A stretch of DNA of 64,000 nt, taken from positions 186,001 to 250,000 of the forward strand of contig CAVOZC010000018.1 of NCBI GenBank assembly GCA_963700865.1, given 5' to 3'. Positions 28,162-39,445 of the stretch are shown here, piece by piece (the first letter of the stretch is position 1; the number at the start of each line of letters is the position of its first letter). The notes beneath the pieces are model-generated. The model saw only the letters and a list, made by a program, of their open reading frames with translations. It searched no databases and was not told the origin of the DNA. Source of the DNA: CAVOGJ01 sp963700865 (GTDB taxonomy: Bacteria > Planctomycetota > Planctomycetia > Pirellulales > Pirellulaceae). The translations under genes and the position numbers were made by a program.

Positions 28162-30300
28162 TCGCCGCCGGGAACACGGTGTCGGAAAACGCAGAGCAGC
28201 CAGGCGGCGAGCCATTTGGAAACCGCCACGAAGGGTTCCGGAACCGGGCGAGCCGCCGAGGCGAATTTATTGGCGTTCCACAGATTAAAGTCGGAAGCGT
28301 CGGTCAGGCCGTCCCCATTGAAATCGCCAGTAGTCCAGTCGGTACCGCTCTGAAACTTATTTGCATTCCAGATATTGAAATCGGACGTATCGACAAAGCC
28401 ATCTCCATTGGCATCCCCCAGCAGAGCCGAGTAGATACGCAGTTCCACCCGATCGGGCCCATAGTGGATGTCCGACAAGAACAGACCGTCCCCGAAATGC
28501 GCTTCCGCACCCGTTCCGAAGGGCGTGCTGAACTCGCCGCTCACCGATTCGCCCGCGAGAACCAACCGGTCAATGTATGTGCCCCGCGGCAGGGTAAAAC
28601 CGTCTTCCAGCGCTATCCGTGCGTCACCATCGAGTGTCACCTCACCGAATACATTTACGCCGGTGCCTTGGGAAACGAGCAACGTGCCGTCAAGACGCAA
28701 GTCGCCGAAGATCAGTCCCGCGCCAGCCAGCGCACCTCCCGAAGCAATCTGCGTATGGCTGGTCAGGCTCCCGCCTAACCGCAGCAAGCCACCTGTCACC
28801 GTCGTCTCGTGAGCGATAGCGCTCCCGGCGACCAGGACTTGACCCGTTTCGATCAGGGCGTTGTCGAAATCGGTCGGCTGAGGATAGGGTCCACCCGTCC
28901 AAACGCCCGTGGACCAATCGCCATCTCCCCCGTTCCATGACAAGGTCGTCTCACCTCGCCGCCCAAAAAATACATCGTCGACATGCACGGCCCCGCGTTG
29001 GTTATTCTGCTGAGTGAAGACGAGCACCACGCGGGCTTCCACGGCGCCCGTTGGCACCTGGCTGCGAATTTCTTCCTGCAGCCAGCTATCCTGCGCCGTT
29101 GTCCCATCCGCCAGACGAATCACATCGGTGCGAATATAATCGCCGGTACCGAAGCGGCCGTGGGCCCGATTGTAATACTCGATCTTCAGATCGACGCGAT
29201 TGGGAGTACCGCCGATCGCATCGCCGCCGCGAACAAATGCGCTGGCCACAGCGCGAAGGTCTTCGCCGCCTGTCACGGAGATGCCCTGAGACACGCCTGA
29301 ATAATTCGTGGCCCCATCGAACTGGCCGTAGAGTTTTAACGATCCATCACCGGTCTGGATTGCTTCGACATCGGCCCGCACATTGGGAAATCGATTTCCG
29401 AAGGTCGTCCAGTTGGCGAGTGAGCCGCCATTCTGCTCAAATCCACCGTTGTCAAACGTGAGGGCTTCCGGCGTGGCCGATTTGCGATACACGTGCACGT
29501 AGTCGATCAGCAGCTGCTGCGGCCAGACCGTCGACCCGTCGGGGTTATCCAGAAAGTCACCACCCACGGCCGTGTTGATGATCGTCTCCATGGGCGCCGT
29601 ACTGCTTGACAAGAATCCGTCGACGTCCGCATCGTAAACGGTGTAGTAGTGGACATCGTCCACAAAAAACCGCAACTGGTCCGTATCCCATTCGACGGCA
29701 TAGGTATGGTAGCTGTCGTGGTAATTCACCTGCGCTACCCGCTTGATACGATTTCTGCTCGCTGTAGACGAACGAGTGTTGGTAAGGCGGATTGGTGCCG
29801 TAGTGGAAAGCGCTACTAGTCAAGTCGGGCTGGTCGCCGCGGTTTTCCATGATGTCGATTTCGCCGTCGCTGGGCCAGCGATGAGCCACCGTGTCAGGTA
29901 GCAACCAGATGGCGGGCCACATGCCGCGCGATGTTGGCAGCTTGGCACGCACCTCCCAGCGACCCAGCCGCTGAGCCGACGTGCTCACGACCTGTCCTGA
30001 TCGATAGGGAAGTCCTTGATAAGATTGGTTGGTCGAAGTGATCACGAGGTTGCCGTCGGCCACGGCCACCTGCGACGGGAGATAAGCGTGCAGCGAATTA
30101 TTGGTCGGGTTGGTGCTGAAGACGGGCGTCCAGCGGGCCGTATTCAGGGCCGTGCCGTCAAATTCGTCATACCAGGCGACTTGCCATCCCGAACGGGCGG
30201 GCGGTACGCCCCACACGGCGGCAAGCGGAAACACCAATGTCCACAGCAGGCCGATGTGCAAACCCTGCGACAGCACCGAACGGCGAATCATCGAGCCCAT
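28158..30300 (-). CDS. GH16 beta-glucanase with dockerin repeats and PEP-CTERM, frameshifted at 29752
   Basis: Signal-like start MGSMIRRSVL, then a GH16 domain (about 38-290) with the catalytic GEIDIMEN at residues 146-153 (E147 and E152). A carbohydrate-binding-like middle region follows, then two dockerin-type calcium loops (DANGDGFVDTSDFNIWN and DFNGDGLTDASDFNLWN). A PEP-CTERM-like end (ARPVPEP, a hydrophobic stretch, FRHR) closes it. It is expected to cut beta-1,3 or beta-1,3/1,4 glucans outside the cell. Removing one T of the TTT at 29752-29754 joins the halves into 713 residues. The ATG at 30300 has GGGAGGGAG upstream. Confidence 0.85.
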
Positions 30301-30534
30301 ACCCAAGTCAGCTCCCTCCCGTAAACGCAAGACAGAAACAGTTCCACTAACTGAGTCTAGGTGGATTCGGGCGGCTGTCAACGGAATTGCGGGGGGCCCC
30401 TGGGGAATCGAGCAGGCGGAGTGAACGTGGCTGCAGCACCGCCCAAACAGGGAGCCGCCCCAGTACCGCGCGAATGCAGCACTGGGACGGCCCAGGGAAA
30501 TGGGTGCTTTCCAAGCCCAACCCCACCCGCGAGA

Positions 30535-33500
30535 CTAGCGTTTGCGGCGTCGACGGCGGCAAAGTCCGGCGGCCGCCAGCGTCAGCAGCGACAATCCACC
30601 TGGTTCGGGCACCGCGGCGAAGGTAATGATGCCCGACGAGCGGAACTTGTTGTTGTTCCAGATGTTGAAGTCGCTGGTATCCACGAATCCGTCGGCGTTG
30701 AAGTCGCCGCTGCACCAGGCGGGAGCGACCGTAAACTTATTGACGTTCCAGATGTTGAAGTCGGACACATCGACCACGCCATTCAGATCGGCGTCGCCTG
30801 GCAGATAGGCCTGACCGCTGGCAAGATTTGAAGCGCCTGCATCGGTCAGCCAGACTTCGAGATCGACCTGATCGACAACTCCATCAAAGTTCAAATCGAA
30901 CATCGGCGTGTTCGCTCCAGCCACAATGTCCGCCACGAGTGCGTCGACATCGTCACAATCAAAGGCGAGGTTGCCATCGAAATCGATGTCCCGGATGTCA
31001 AGCACGGTCATGACTGTCTCGCGAGCCTGGCCTCCCAGGGAACGGTCGACGAGTGAGAACTGGACTCGGTTGAAGGTATAGTTATCCCACAGATTGCCCA
31101 GGACATTTCCGTCCTCGACATAGGTGGCAATGACGAATTCGTCGCCAATATTCGGCAGGAAGTCATTGACGAGCGTGGCCCGTAATTCGCCTTGTCCAAA
31201 GAAATCACCCGTGGCATCAAAGGAATCGTATTGCGCACCACGCGTGTAGCCGCCCAATTCAATGACTGTCAGCGCATCTTCAATCAGGACGTCCGGATCA
31301 TCCATATTGAGATCGCCCACGATGCTCAGCAATCCGGTCAGTCCGGGAGCGTCACCGGGCGACAGCAGGCCGGCCGGCATGTAGACACCCCCATCGATCG
31401 TCCCACTGCCGCGGAGCGTGCCCTGATCCACCTGCAAGCCGGCCACCGTGGTATCACTGGGCACGACAAATTCCGTGCTGCGACTGGAAACATCGAGCCG
31501 GCTGCCGGTGCCGATCACCATTTCGCCTGAGTTGGTGACCAACAGCGGACTCGCGTCGCCCTCGGCGACGGGGGTCGTGAGCGTGAGGTTGGCGCCGCCA
31601 CCGATCAGGATACGTCCTTCGTTGACGGAGAGACTCTCATTGAGGTGATCGCTGCCCGACTTGACGCCCAACACATCGTTGTTGGCCGAGGCCCCAAACA
31701 CCTCAATGGTGCCTTGGTTCACGGACGGCTGGTAACCAGCGGCCGCGATATTGAGCGTCCCGTTGATGGCTCGATACGTGCCGCCCTGCACCGTTGGGGT
31801 GCTGATTTGCTGCACGATTCCCGTCGACACCACGGAGCTGGCGTCGAGCGCTTCGATGATGCCGGTGTTGCTGAATTCTCCGCCGCCGCTCCCGGACAGC
31901 GTGAGCGTGCCGCCACCGGCGGCACGTAGGGTCCCCTCATTCACCATGGCCGCCACGCCGGTGCCCGCATCGCTCGGATCCAGAACCAAGGAACCGTTAT
32001 TTGCGTTCATCAGGCCCCGATTTGTGATCCGCAGAGAGCCCACGCCCAACTGGCCTCGGCCCTGAACGGTGTGGCCACTGCCATTGGTAAGGGTTTCCTC
32101 ACCACTCACCAAGCCATACCAACGGTTGTTGGTGCTGGCCGACATCGTCCAGGTCCCATCTCCGGCCAAGGTGACATCGCCCGAGATCTGAATGTCCGTA
32201 AGGCTGCCGAGATCGTTTTGATCGATTTGTCCGCGATTCGTGATGGTTCCCACAAGAATCGGGTCCTGAGCATTGTTGATGCGTAACTGGCTGCCCAAGT
32301 TGAGCGTCACGTCCTCCAATGTGGCGGGTCCGTCCACGACGAAGATTCCCGTGCCAGAGGTGGCCAGGTTTCCGTCGCGCAAGTGAACTCCACCGCTCAG
32401 ATTCACGGCCGATGCATTCCCGGCGATGATGCGGTTGTTATTCTGGAACAATCCGCCCGACAGTCGGAGGGTGCCGCCCGCGTTGGCTTCCAGCGTACCG
32501 TCATTCACGACATCGGCACCATTGCCCAAATCCACGTCGGATGGGGTGATGGTCAACGTGCCGTTGTTCGCATTGATCTTGCCATGATTTCTCAGCCCCA
32601 TACTGCCGTCGCCCAGTCGTCCGCCGCCGGCAATGGTATGGTTGATACCGTTGGTCAGTACTTCGGTCCCCGTCGTCAGGCCATACCAGCGATTGTTATT
32701 GCTGTTGGTCATGCTCCAGGTGCCGTTCCCGTTGACGGTCACGTTACCTGAAAGCTTCACGTCGGTGAGGGAGCCGAGATCGTTCTGATTGACCTGACCA
32801 TTGTTGGTGAAGGTGCCCGCCAGGATCGGGTCATGTGAATTGTCGATGGCCAGTTTTCCACTCAGTGTCACGTCCCGCAGGGTCACGTTGTTGCCATTGA
32901 CCCGTACGAAGCTATTCGGCATCTGCGTCGGTACTGAGCGTCCCACCGACAATCGTGGCGCCGTTAAAGAGCTCGACTTCCGCTGCCTGGGTGGCTCGAA
33001 TCGTGCCGGACGTGTTGTTGAAAACGCCGCCTTGCAACCGCAAAAACCCATCATTGCTGGCGCGTCAGCAGGTTGTTATTCAAGACATCCGCGCCACTCC
33101 CGTCCACGTCGGCATCGCCCGGATCGATCGTCAGCCGATTCCCCGACGCAAGGTTGGCCTCAATGACGCCCTCGTTGATGATGCCCAGTCCGTCGGTCCC
33201 GACCTGGCCGGCACCTGCAATCGTATGAGCGGCGCCGTTGATGAGCGTGTCGGACGCACCGGTCCGGCCATACCAGCGATTGTTGGTACTGTTCGACATC
33301 TGCCAGCTGCCATTGCCGGCCAGGGTGACCGTGCCGTCGACCAGCACATCGGTGAGGGAGCCGAGATCGTTTTGCGTCACCTGACCGTTGTTCGTGAATG
33401 TGCCCGCCAGGATCGGGTCATGTGAATTGTCGATGGCCAGTTTTCCACTCAGTGTCACGTCCCGCAGGGTCACGTTGTTGCCATTGACCCGTACGAAGCT

Positions 33501-34883
33501 ATTCGGATCCGCGTCGGTGCTGAGCGTCCCGCCGATAATCGTCGCGCCGTTAAAGAGCTCGACTTCCGCCGCCTGGATGGCTCGAATCGTGCCGGACGCG
33601 TTGTTGAAAACACCTCCTTGCAACCGCAGAAACCCATCGTTGCTGGCACGTAGCAGGTTGTCATTTAAGACATCCGCTCCGCCGCCGTCCACGTCGGCAT
33701 CGCCCGGATCGATCGTCAGCCGATTCCCCGACGCAAGGTTGGCCTCAATCACACCGTCGTTGATGATCCCGAGCCCGTTGGCCCCGACCTGTCCCGCACC
33801 TCCAATGGTATGAGCGGCACCGTTGATGAGCGTATCGGACGCATCGGTGCGGCCAAACCAACGATTGTTTCCACTGTTGGACATCTGCCAGGTGCCATTC
33901 CCGGCCAGGGTGACCGTGCCGTCGATCAGCACATCCGTAAGCGACCCTAGGTCGTTCTGGGTCACTTGGCCATTGTTGGTGAAGGTACCGACAAGAATCG
34001 GGTCATGGGCATTGTCGATCGCCACTCGCGTTTGGTTGGTGACATTCGTGAACGACACGTTGCCGGCCGTGACACGCAGCAGGCTGGCCAGATTCCCGTC
34101 GGCCGACAATTCCCCGCCCACGACCGCCGCGCCAGCGCCAAATTGCACTTCCGAACCACCCATCGCCCGGATGGTGCCGCCCGTATTTTGGAAGGCCCCG
34201 TTGCGAAGGAATAGCAGGCCACCATCCGCTTCGATCGTGGCTTGATTGGTGAAAACGCCCGCGCCCGGGTCGACCGTCAGCGTATTGATTGACGCCTGAA
34301 TCAGTCCCTGGTTGGTCACCGAAAGCGCACCCGCGCCCAGATTTCCCCCTCCGGAAATGGTATGGCCGATCCCGTTGACGAGTAGATTGGCGGCCGATGT
34401 GCCGAAGACCCGATTGTTGGAACTGCCGCCCAATTGCAATTCGCCGCTCCCGGAGAGATTCACCTGGCCGGAGGCGATGATCAGTTCGGTGACCGAGCCG
34501 AGGTCCAACATGCGATACTGGCCGTCATTGGTGATCGATGATCCCATCAACGTAAGGTCACGGGAATTTAACTGGTCGAGCTGGTCGTCGGCTCCGATGG
34601 ATAAGTTGCCCACCGTAAACGAGCCATCGAGCGACACCGTAAAAGCGCCGCCTGGCCCGATGATGGCGTTTTCCGACGCGGAGTCGGGAACGTCGTTCGG
34701 GGTCCAGTTTGCGGCGGTCGACCAATTCGCACCTGAACTTCCGTTGAACGTTCGGTCTTGCCCCTCTGCCAGGCCACTCACCACGATCGCCAGTAACCCG
34801 ATCGCCACGGCCATCGGTCGCGGGGCAAGCGAACTCTTCGGTATACGGACGGGCTGTGGGTCGGGAGACGTACTGAGGATCAT
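30535..34883 (-). CDS. Giant secreted repeat protein with dockerin loops and PEP-CTERM, two frameshifts
   Basis: About 1448 residues after removing extra C bases at 33066 and 32920; a near-identical neighbouring repeat lacks both. It has an N-terminal signal-like helix (VAIGLLAIVVSGLAEG) and at least five repeats of about 195 residues. Each repeat holds DPILxGTxTNxGQ and QNDLGSLTD elements, except that the first is degenerate. The style is that of autotransporter-like beta-helix passenger domains. Dockerin-type loops (DADLNGVVDVSDFNIWN, DFNADGFVDTSDFNIWN) and VPEPGGLSLLTLAAAGLCRRRRRKR-type tail elements end it. It is likely exported and sorted to the outer envelope. AGGAG precedes the ATG at 34883. 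Function is unknown; adhesion or matrix is a guess. Confidence 0.8.
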
Positions 34884-35159
34884 GATGTCTTGCTCCTTGA
34901 TGCAGATTCAGGCGGCTCAGCGGCCGCGGATTTCGCTGTGTCTTCTCTCATAAGAAACCCTCTCGGATTCGATGTGAGCGACAAAACGAAAAAATTCCGT
35001 TGGCTACGGAAGATTTTTCGCGAGAACGACTTGCATGCAGTTCCGGGCTGTCGCGGGGCCGCTGGAGCGGACTCGAAAAAAGAGGCTCACGAATGCTCCA
35101 CCTCGGTGTCTTTAGGAATATCCCCGCCTACCTCCCGGCCCTTTGATTGAGATCGCTCG

Positions 35160-35348
35160 ATGGAATCGCGACTACCGGTGGAATTGCTCGACGAGTATTG
35201 GGCTGCCTTGCGCGTGGATGACCGCATGCGTCTACGAGAGATCCGCTCGCGGGTGGCTCCGACGGCCGACGCGGAGTGCTTGACGGCCTTGGCGCTGCTG
35301 GATGAACTCAATCAGTTACGGATTGAAATCGAGGAACGCGAGGAGTAG
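35160..35348 (+). CDS. Small protein resembling the kinase N-terminal segment
   Basis: 62 residues. LLDEYWAALRVDDRMRLREI and LALLDELNQLRIEIEE parallel the N-terminal helices of the kinase encoded at 36170 (QLEAYWEALLD and AILDELYDARQLL). It could be a stand-alone small paralogue of that segment, a truncated copy of a kinase gene, or chance. It sits 231 bp upstream of the sigma-factor gene. No kinase motif follows it. Confidence is limited by the short length. Confidence 0.4.
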   Translation: MESRLPVELLDEYWAALRVDDRMRLREIRSRVAPTADAECLTALALLDELNQLRIEIEEREE

Positions 35349-35578
35349 CGGTCTTGGCCCCGTTTTCCAGGCTGCCAGCAACTCCTTGGCGTCGGACGTC
35401 CGGGTGGCTGGCCTGCGGTGCGAACGGCCGGGCGAATCAGACGCATGGCGTGGCCGGGCGGCAAAAACCAGACGATTTCTTCTTTCTGGCTGGCGAAACT
35501 CGCCGACTTTGTTGAGTCCAAATATAATGGGGCGGAGTCTTCCGCGCTGCTGTTGCCTGTAGCTTTTGGGATGGTCCC

Positions 35579-36173
35579 GTGTCTAGCTCCCCTGATGAAT
35601 CGGCCCATTTGCTCCGCGCCGCCCAAAACGGCGACGATTCGGCGCTGTGGCGACTCACGGAGCAGATGCGGCCTTACCTCAAGGCGGTGGTCGGCCGCAG
35701 TGTCGGACAGGGATTTCGAGGCAAGTTCGACGACTCGGATGTCGTGCAGCAATCGCTCGCCAGGGCGGTCAGCCGTTTTGGCGAATTTGAAGGCAAGACC
35801 GTCGAGCAGTGGCAAGCCTGGCTTGTCGCGATCACCAGCAACGAAGCCAAGAATTCTCTCCGTTATTGGCGACAACAGCGGCGGGACGCGGGGCGTGAGA
35901 TACCCCAATCCCCATCCGCCGTGGGCGTGACTTCCGACAACGCCGAGTCGACTCCCAGCCGAGATCCTGATGCGGCGGGAACGTGCGGCACGCCTGCTCG
36001 CCTTGATTGAAACGCTTGAGGAGTCGGAACAACAGCTGATCACCTGGCGGCACTTTGATAACTTGTCCCATCGCGAAATTGCCGAGCGTTTAGGATTGCA
36101 AGAAGCGGCGGTTCGGCAGCGATGGCGGGCCGTGCTGCAAAAATTGAACCGCCGCTGGGAGCAATCCACATGA
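35579..36173 (+). CDS. ECF-type RNA polymerase sigma factor, frameshifted at 35966
   Basis: 197 residues from a GTG at 35579 after removing one C of the CC at 35966-35967. Region 2 is visible as LKAVVGRSVGQGFRGKFDDSDVVQQSLARAV and region 4 as FDNLSHREIAERLGLQEAAVRQRWRAVL. The DSDVVQQ segment is typical of planctomycete ECF sigma factors encoded next to serine/threonine kinases. Its TGA overlaps the start of the kinase gene by four bases (ATGA), so the two are translationally coupled and likely work together. A TATAAT at 35523-35528 is a possible -10 element. Target promoters are unknown. Confidence 0.8.
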
Positions 36174-38737
36174 GTGCCGACAACGTGGGGGATCGGCAGC
36201 TCGAAGCCTACTGGGAAGCCCTGCTCGACGCCGGTGCGGGCAAGGCTCTGCAGCTGCGCGACGAGAGTTGCGAAGAATTCGCGATTCTCGACGAATTGTA
36301 TGACGCGCGGCAACTGCTGCAGCACGATTCGACGCTGGCCGGCGGACGAGATGCCGCCGATACGGAGTCTTCCATGCCGCAGGGCGGCTTTTCCGCCGGC
36401 CAGCAAATCGACGGCTACGTCCTGGACCGGCTGCTGGGGCGAGGCGGCATGGGAATCGTCTACAACGCGCACCAGATCGCCCTGGATCGTTGGGTCGCCC
36501 TGAAGTTCATCCGCTCCGGTCTTTTGGCGACGCCCGAGGACCAGGCTCGCTTTCGCAGTGAGGCCAGCGCAGCGGCCCGGCTGGGGCATCCCGGTATCGT
36601 GGCGGTCTACGATTTTGGGCGCTGGCAAGGGTATGAATATATCTCGATGGAGTGGGTCCAGGGACCGACCCTCAGCGAGATCCTCCGCGCGGGACCGTTA
36701 TCACCCGAAAGGGCGTGTCGCTACCTGCGGCAGCTCTGCGAGGCGATCGCGCATGCCCACGAGCACGGAATTATTCATCGCGACATCAAACCCTCCAACA
36801 TTTTGATTGACGCGGATACCGATCGACCCCGCGTCATGGACTTTGGCCTTGCCAAATCGGTGGCCCATGACAACGAACCAGCAGCGGGTTGGACGTTGTC
36901 GGGCACTCTGGTCGGCACACCGAGCTATATGAGTCCCGAACAGGCCTTGGGGCGAAATGAGCTCGTCACGGTGACCAGCGATGTTTACTCCCTGGGCGCC
37001 GTGTTTTACGAGATGCTCACCGGACGACCTCCCTTTCAAGCCGCGACGCCAATCGAGACGATGCGGCAGGTGTTGGACGAGGAGCCAGCCAGCGTGCGCA
37101 GCCTGAACTCGGAGATCTCGCGCAACCTGGAGACCATCTGTCTGAAGTGCCTGCACAAGGCGCCGGGCCAGCGGTACCCTTCCGCGGAAGCCGTCGCCGA
37201 GGATTTACGACGCGTGGTCGAGGGCCGCCCCATCCTGGCTCGTCGAGTCAGTCCGCTGCGCCGCGCTGGAAATGGTGTACACGGAATACCGCACTTGCCA
37301 CGGCCCTGGGCCTGTTGGCCGTCTCCCTGCTCGCGGGAACCACGATCAGCACGGTGATGTGGCGAGCCAGCGCGCTGAACGCACGGCGGGCGGAAGAGCG
37401 GTACGCGGCCGAACAGGTAGCTAACGCCGAGGCCCAACAGCAGGCGGAAAAGGCGCTCGCCGTGACCCAGTTCTTTACGGTCGATGTGTTACGGCAAGCC
37501 GATCCGGCCAGCTCGCCGGACCGTGACGTCAAGCTGTCCGATGTGCTCGACGCGGCCGCCGCCAGCTTGGGCAACCAGTTTGCCGATAAACCCCTCATCG
37601 AAGCCGCCATTCATCAGGCTCTCGGCGATACCTACCTGGGACTCGGACGAACCGTTGACTGCGAGGATCATTTGCGGCGAGCCGCCGAGATTCATCGGCG
37701 GGAGCTGGGTGCGGAGCACCGCCAGACCATCGAGTCGCTCAGTCGCATCGGGATGTTTTACTACTCGACCGGACGTTACGCGGAAGCCGAACATCAGTAT
37801 CGCGAGATCATTGATATCTGCGAGCGGTCGCTGGGAGCCGACAGCGAAGAAACATTGCATAAACGCGGGCAGCTCGCCCACGCCATTTACTGGCAGGGCC
37901 GCCTCGAAGAAGCCGAGCAGATCTATCTGGACGTGATCGAGAAGGAAAAACAGTTCGGAGAAGACCACTCCCCAGCACTCCTGACGATGAACAACCTGGC
38001 CATCCTTTACTGCGGTACGCAACGGTACGCTCAGGCTGAGTCACTGCTTACCGAAACCCTCCGCCGACAACGGCGGTTACTGGGCGACGAACATCCACTC
38101 ACGCTGACGACGCTGAACAATTTGGGCTACGTTTACACCATGCTCGGCGATCTTGACAGAGCCCGACCCTATTGTGAAGCGGCGATGCGTGACCGGCAGC
38201 GGGTACTCGGCGATCACTCGGACACCGCCTATTCCATTCACAATATGGGCCAATTGTCTTGGGCCCGGGGAGAGCGGGAAGCGGCGACTTGAGTACTACC
38301 AGCAGGCCTATCGCATGCGTCAAGCGGTGCTGGGGGACAGCCACCCTGATACCCAGCTGTCCGTGCGACAATTGGGAAAATCGCTGCTGGCCCTGGGGCG
38401 CCCGGCGGAAGCATCCCTTTCTGCGCAGTCGTGGCGGTATGCCGAAGCCCACCCGCAGAACAAGTCAAGAACCTATGCGACCATGTCCCTCTACGGAGCG
38501 GCCCTCGCTCAACAGGCCAACCTTTCAGCCGAGGACCGAGCCCAGGCGGAACAACTGCTGCTGGATGCCTGGCAGGCATTGGTCGAGCTGCCGGCCGCTG
38601 CCAGCTTGCGACAACAAGTGACGAACGACCTCCGTTTCACGGCCGAACAGTTGGCGGCCGCCTATGAACGGTGGGACGATGCCTCCCAGGCCAGTCACTG
38701 GAAGGAAAAACGAAAGGCGCTCGACGACGAATCGTAG
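36170..38737 (+). CDS. Serine/threonine protein kinase with TPR domain, two frameshifts
   Basis: About 855 residues. A short helical N-terminus (1-75) precedes the kinase domain (about 83-345): P-loop GRGGMGIVYNAH, catalytic Lys in WVALKFI (K112), HRDIKPSN and DFGLAK. A membrane helix (ALGLLAVSLLAGTTISTVMW) and tetratricopeptide repeats follow (YYSTGRYAEAEHQYREII and similar). The gene breaks near 37263, where one base seems lost, and at 38287, where an extra A is inserted; correcting both gives one open frame. The ATG at 36170 overlaps the sigma stop. It probably senses a cell-envelope or cytoplasmic cue through the TPR region and affects the adjacent sigma factor, by analogy with ECF-kinase pairs. 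Confidence 0.85.
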
Positions 38738-38792
38738 CGTGGGATCCGCTGCTCGGCTGAATCGTGGGAACGGCGTCCCGCCTGCCCAGGCT

Positions 38793-39320
38793 TCAATCCT
38801 CCAGTTCCTTGGGACGGAGGATGTCAACCAATTCCCAAGCCACCCGCTGCTCAATGGCCTCGGCCCAGTGGTCGGCCTCGATGGTCAGCAAGGCGGCATT
38901 GGCCGTGGTCAGCGTGGCGGGCTGGCCGCTGAGCAAATGTACGGCCCGTTCCCAGCCGGGGTTATGACCGAGGACCATGGCGGTTTGGACTGCATCGGGA
39001 AGTGCGGCCACGGCCGAGTCGATATCTTGCAGGCCTGCGTGGTAGAGCGATTGGAGAAAATGCAGCTTCGGTTGCTCCACGAATTCGGCCAGCATGAGCT
39101 CGCAGGTTTCGCGTGTACGTCGGGCATCGCTACTGAGGATATGCGTCGGCTCCCAGCCGCGTGCCACCAATTCCCGCGCGATTCGCGGCGCATCCTTACG
39201 ACCCCGTTCGTTCAAAGGGCGCTCATGATCGGTCGCCGCGTCGGTGCTCCAATCGCTCTTGGCGTGTCGCATGATGATCAAGCGTCGCAACATATCAGAG
39301 TCTCGTGAAGGTCCAGCCAT
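38793..39320 (-). CDS. sixA: SixA-type phosphohistidine phosphatase
   Basis: 175-residue histidine phosphatase family protein. The RHG-like motif is IMRHAKSDW (SixA uses RHAK), with the conserved ERPLNERGRKDA, THILSSDARRTRET and VLGHNPGWE segments. SixA removes phosphate from histidines of phosphotransfer proteins; family relatives act on other substrates. It is 125 bp from the end of ppk1 and on the same strand, downstream. An alternative start is the Met at 39293. Confidence 0.85.
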   Translation of the reverse strand: MAGPSRDSDMLRRLIIMRHAKSDWSTDAATDHERPLNERGRKDAPRIARELVARGWEPTHILSSDARRTRETCELMLAEFVEQPKLHFLQSLYHAGLQDIDSAVAALPDAVQTAMVLGHNPGWERAVHLLSGQPATLTTANAALLTIEADHWAEAIEQRVAWELVDILRPKELED

Positions 39321-39445
39321 TGGGTCCTGACCACGGTGACGACGCTCAAAAGAATCGTATTCCGAGGTGTCCGTTCCAGTGTAGCAGCCGAGCGGCCGAG
39401 TGTCGTCGCAGCAACGATGTTGGCCGACGCCGCGAATGTTCGCAG

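Noticed and set aside
34312..34953. Plus-strand open frame of 213 codons
   Set aside because: Antisense to the start of the giant repeat protein, with no features of its own.
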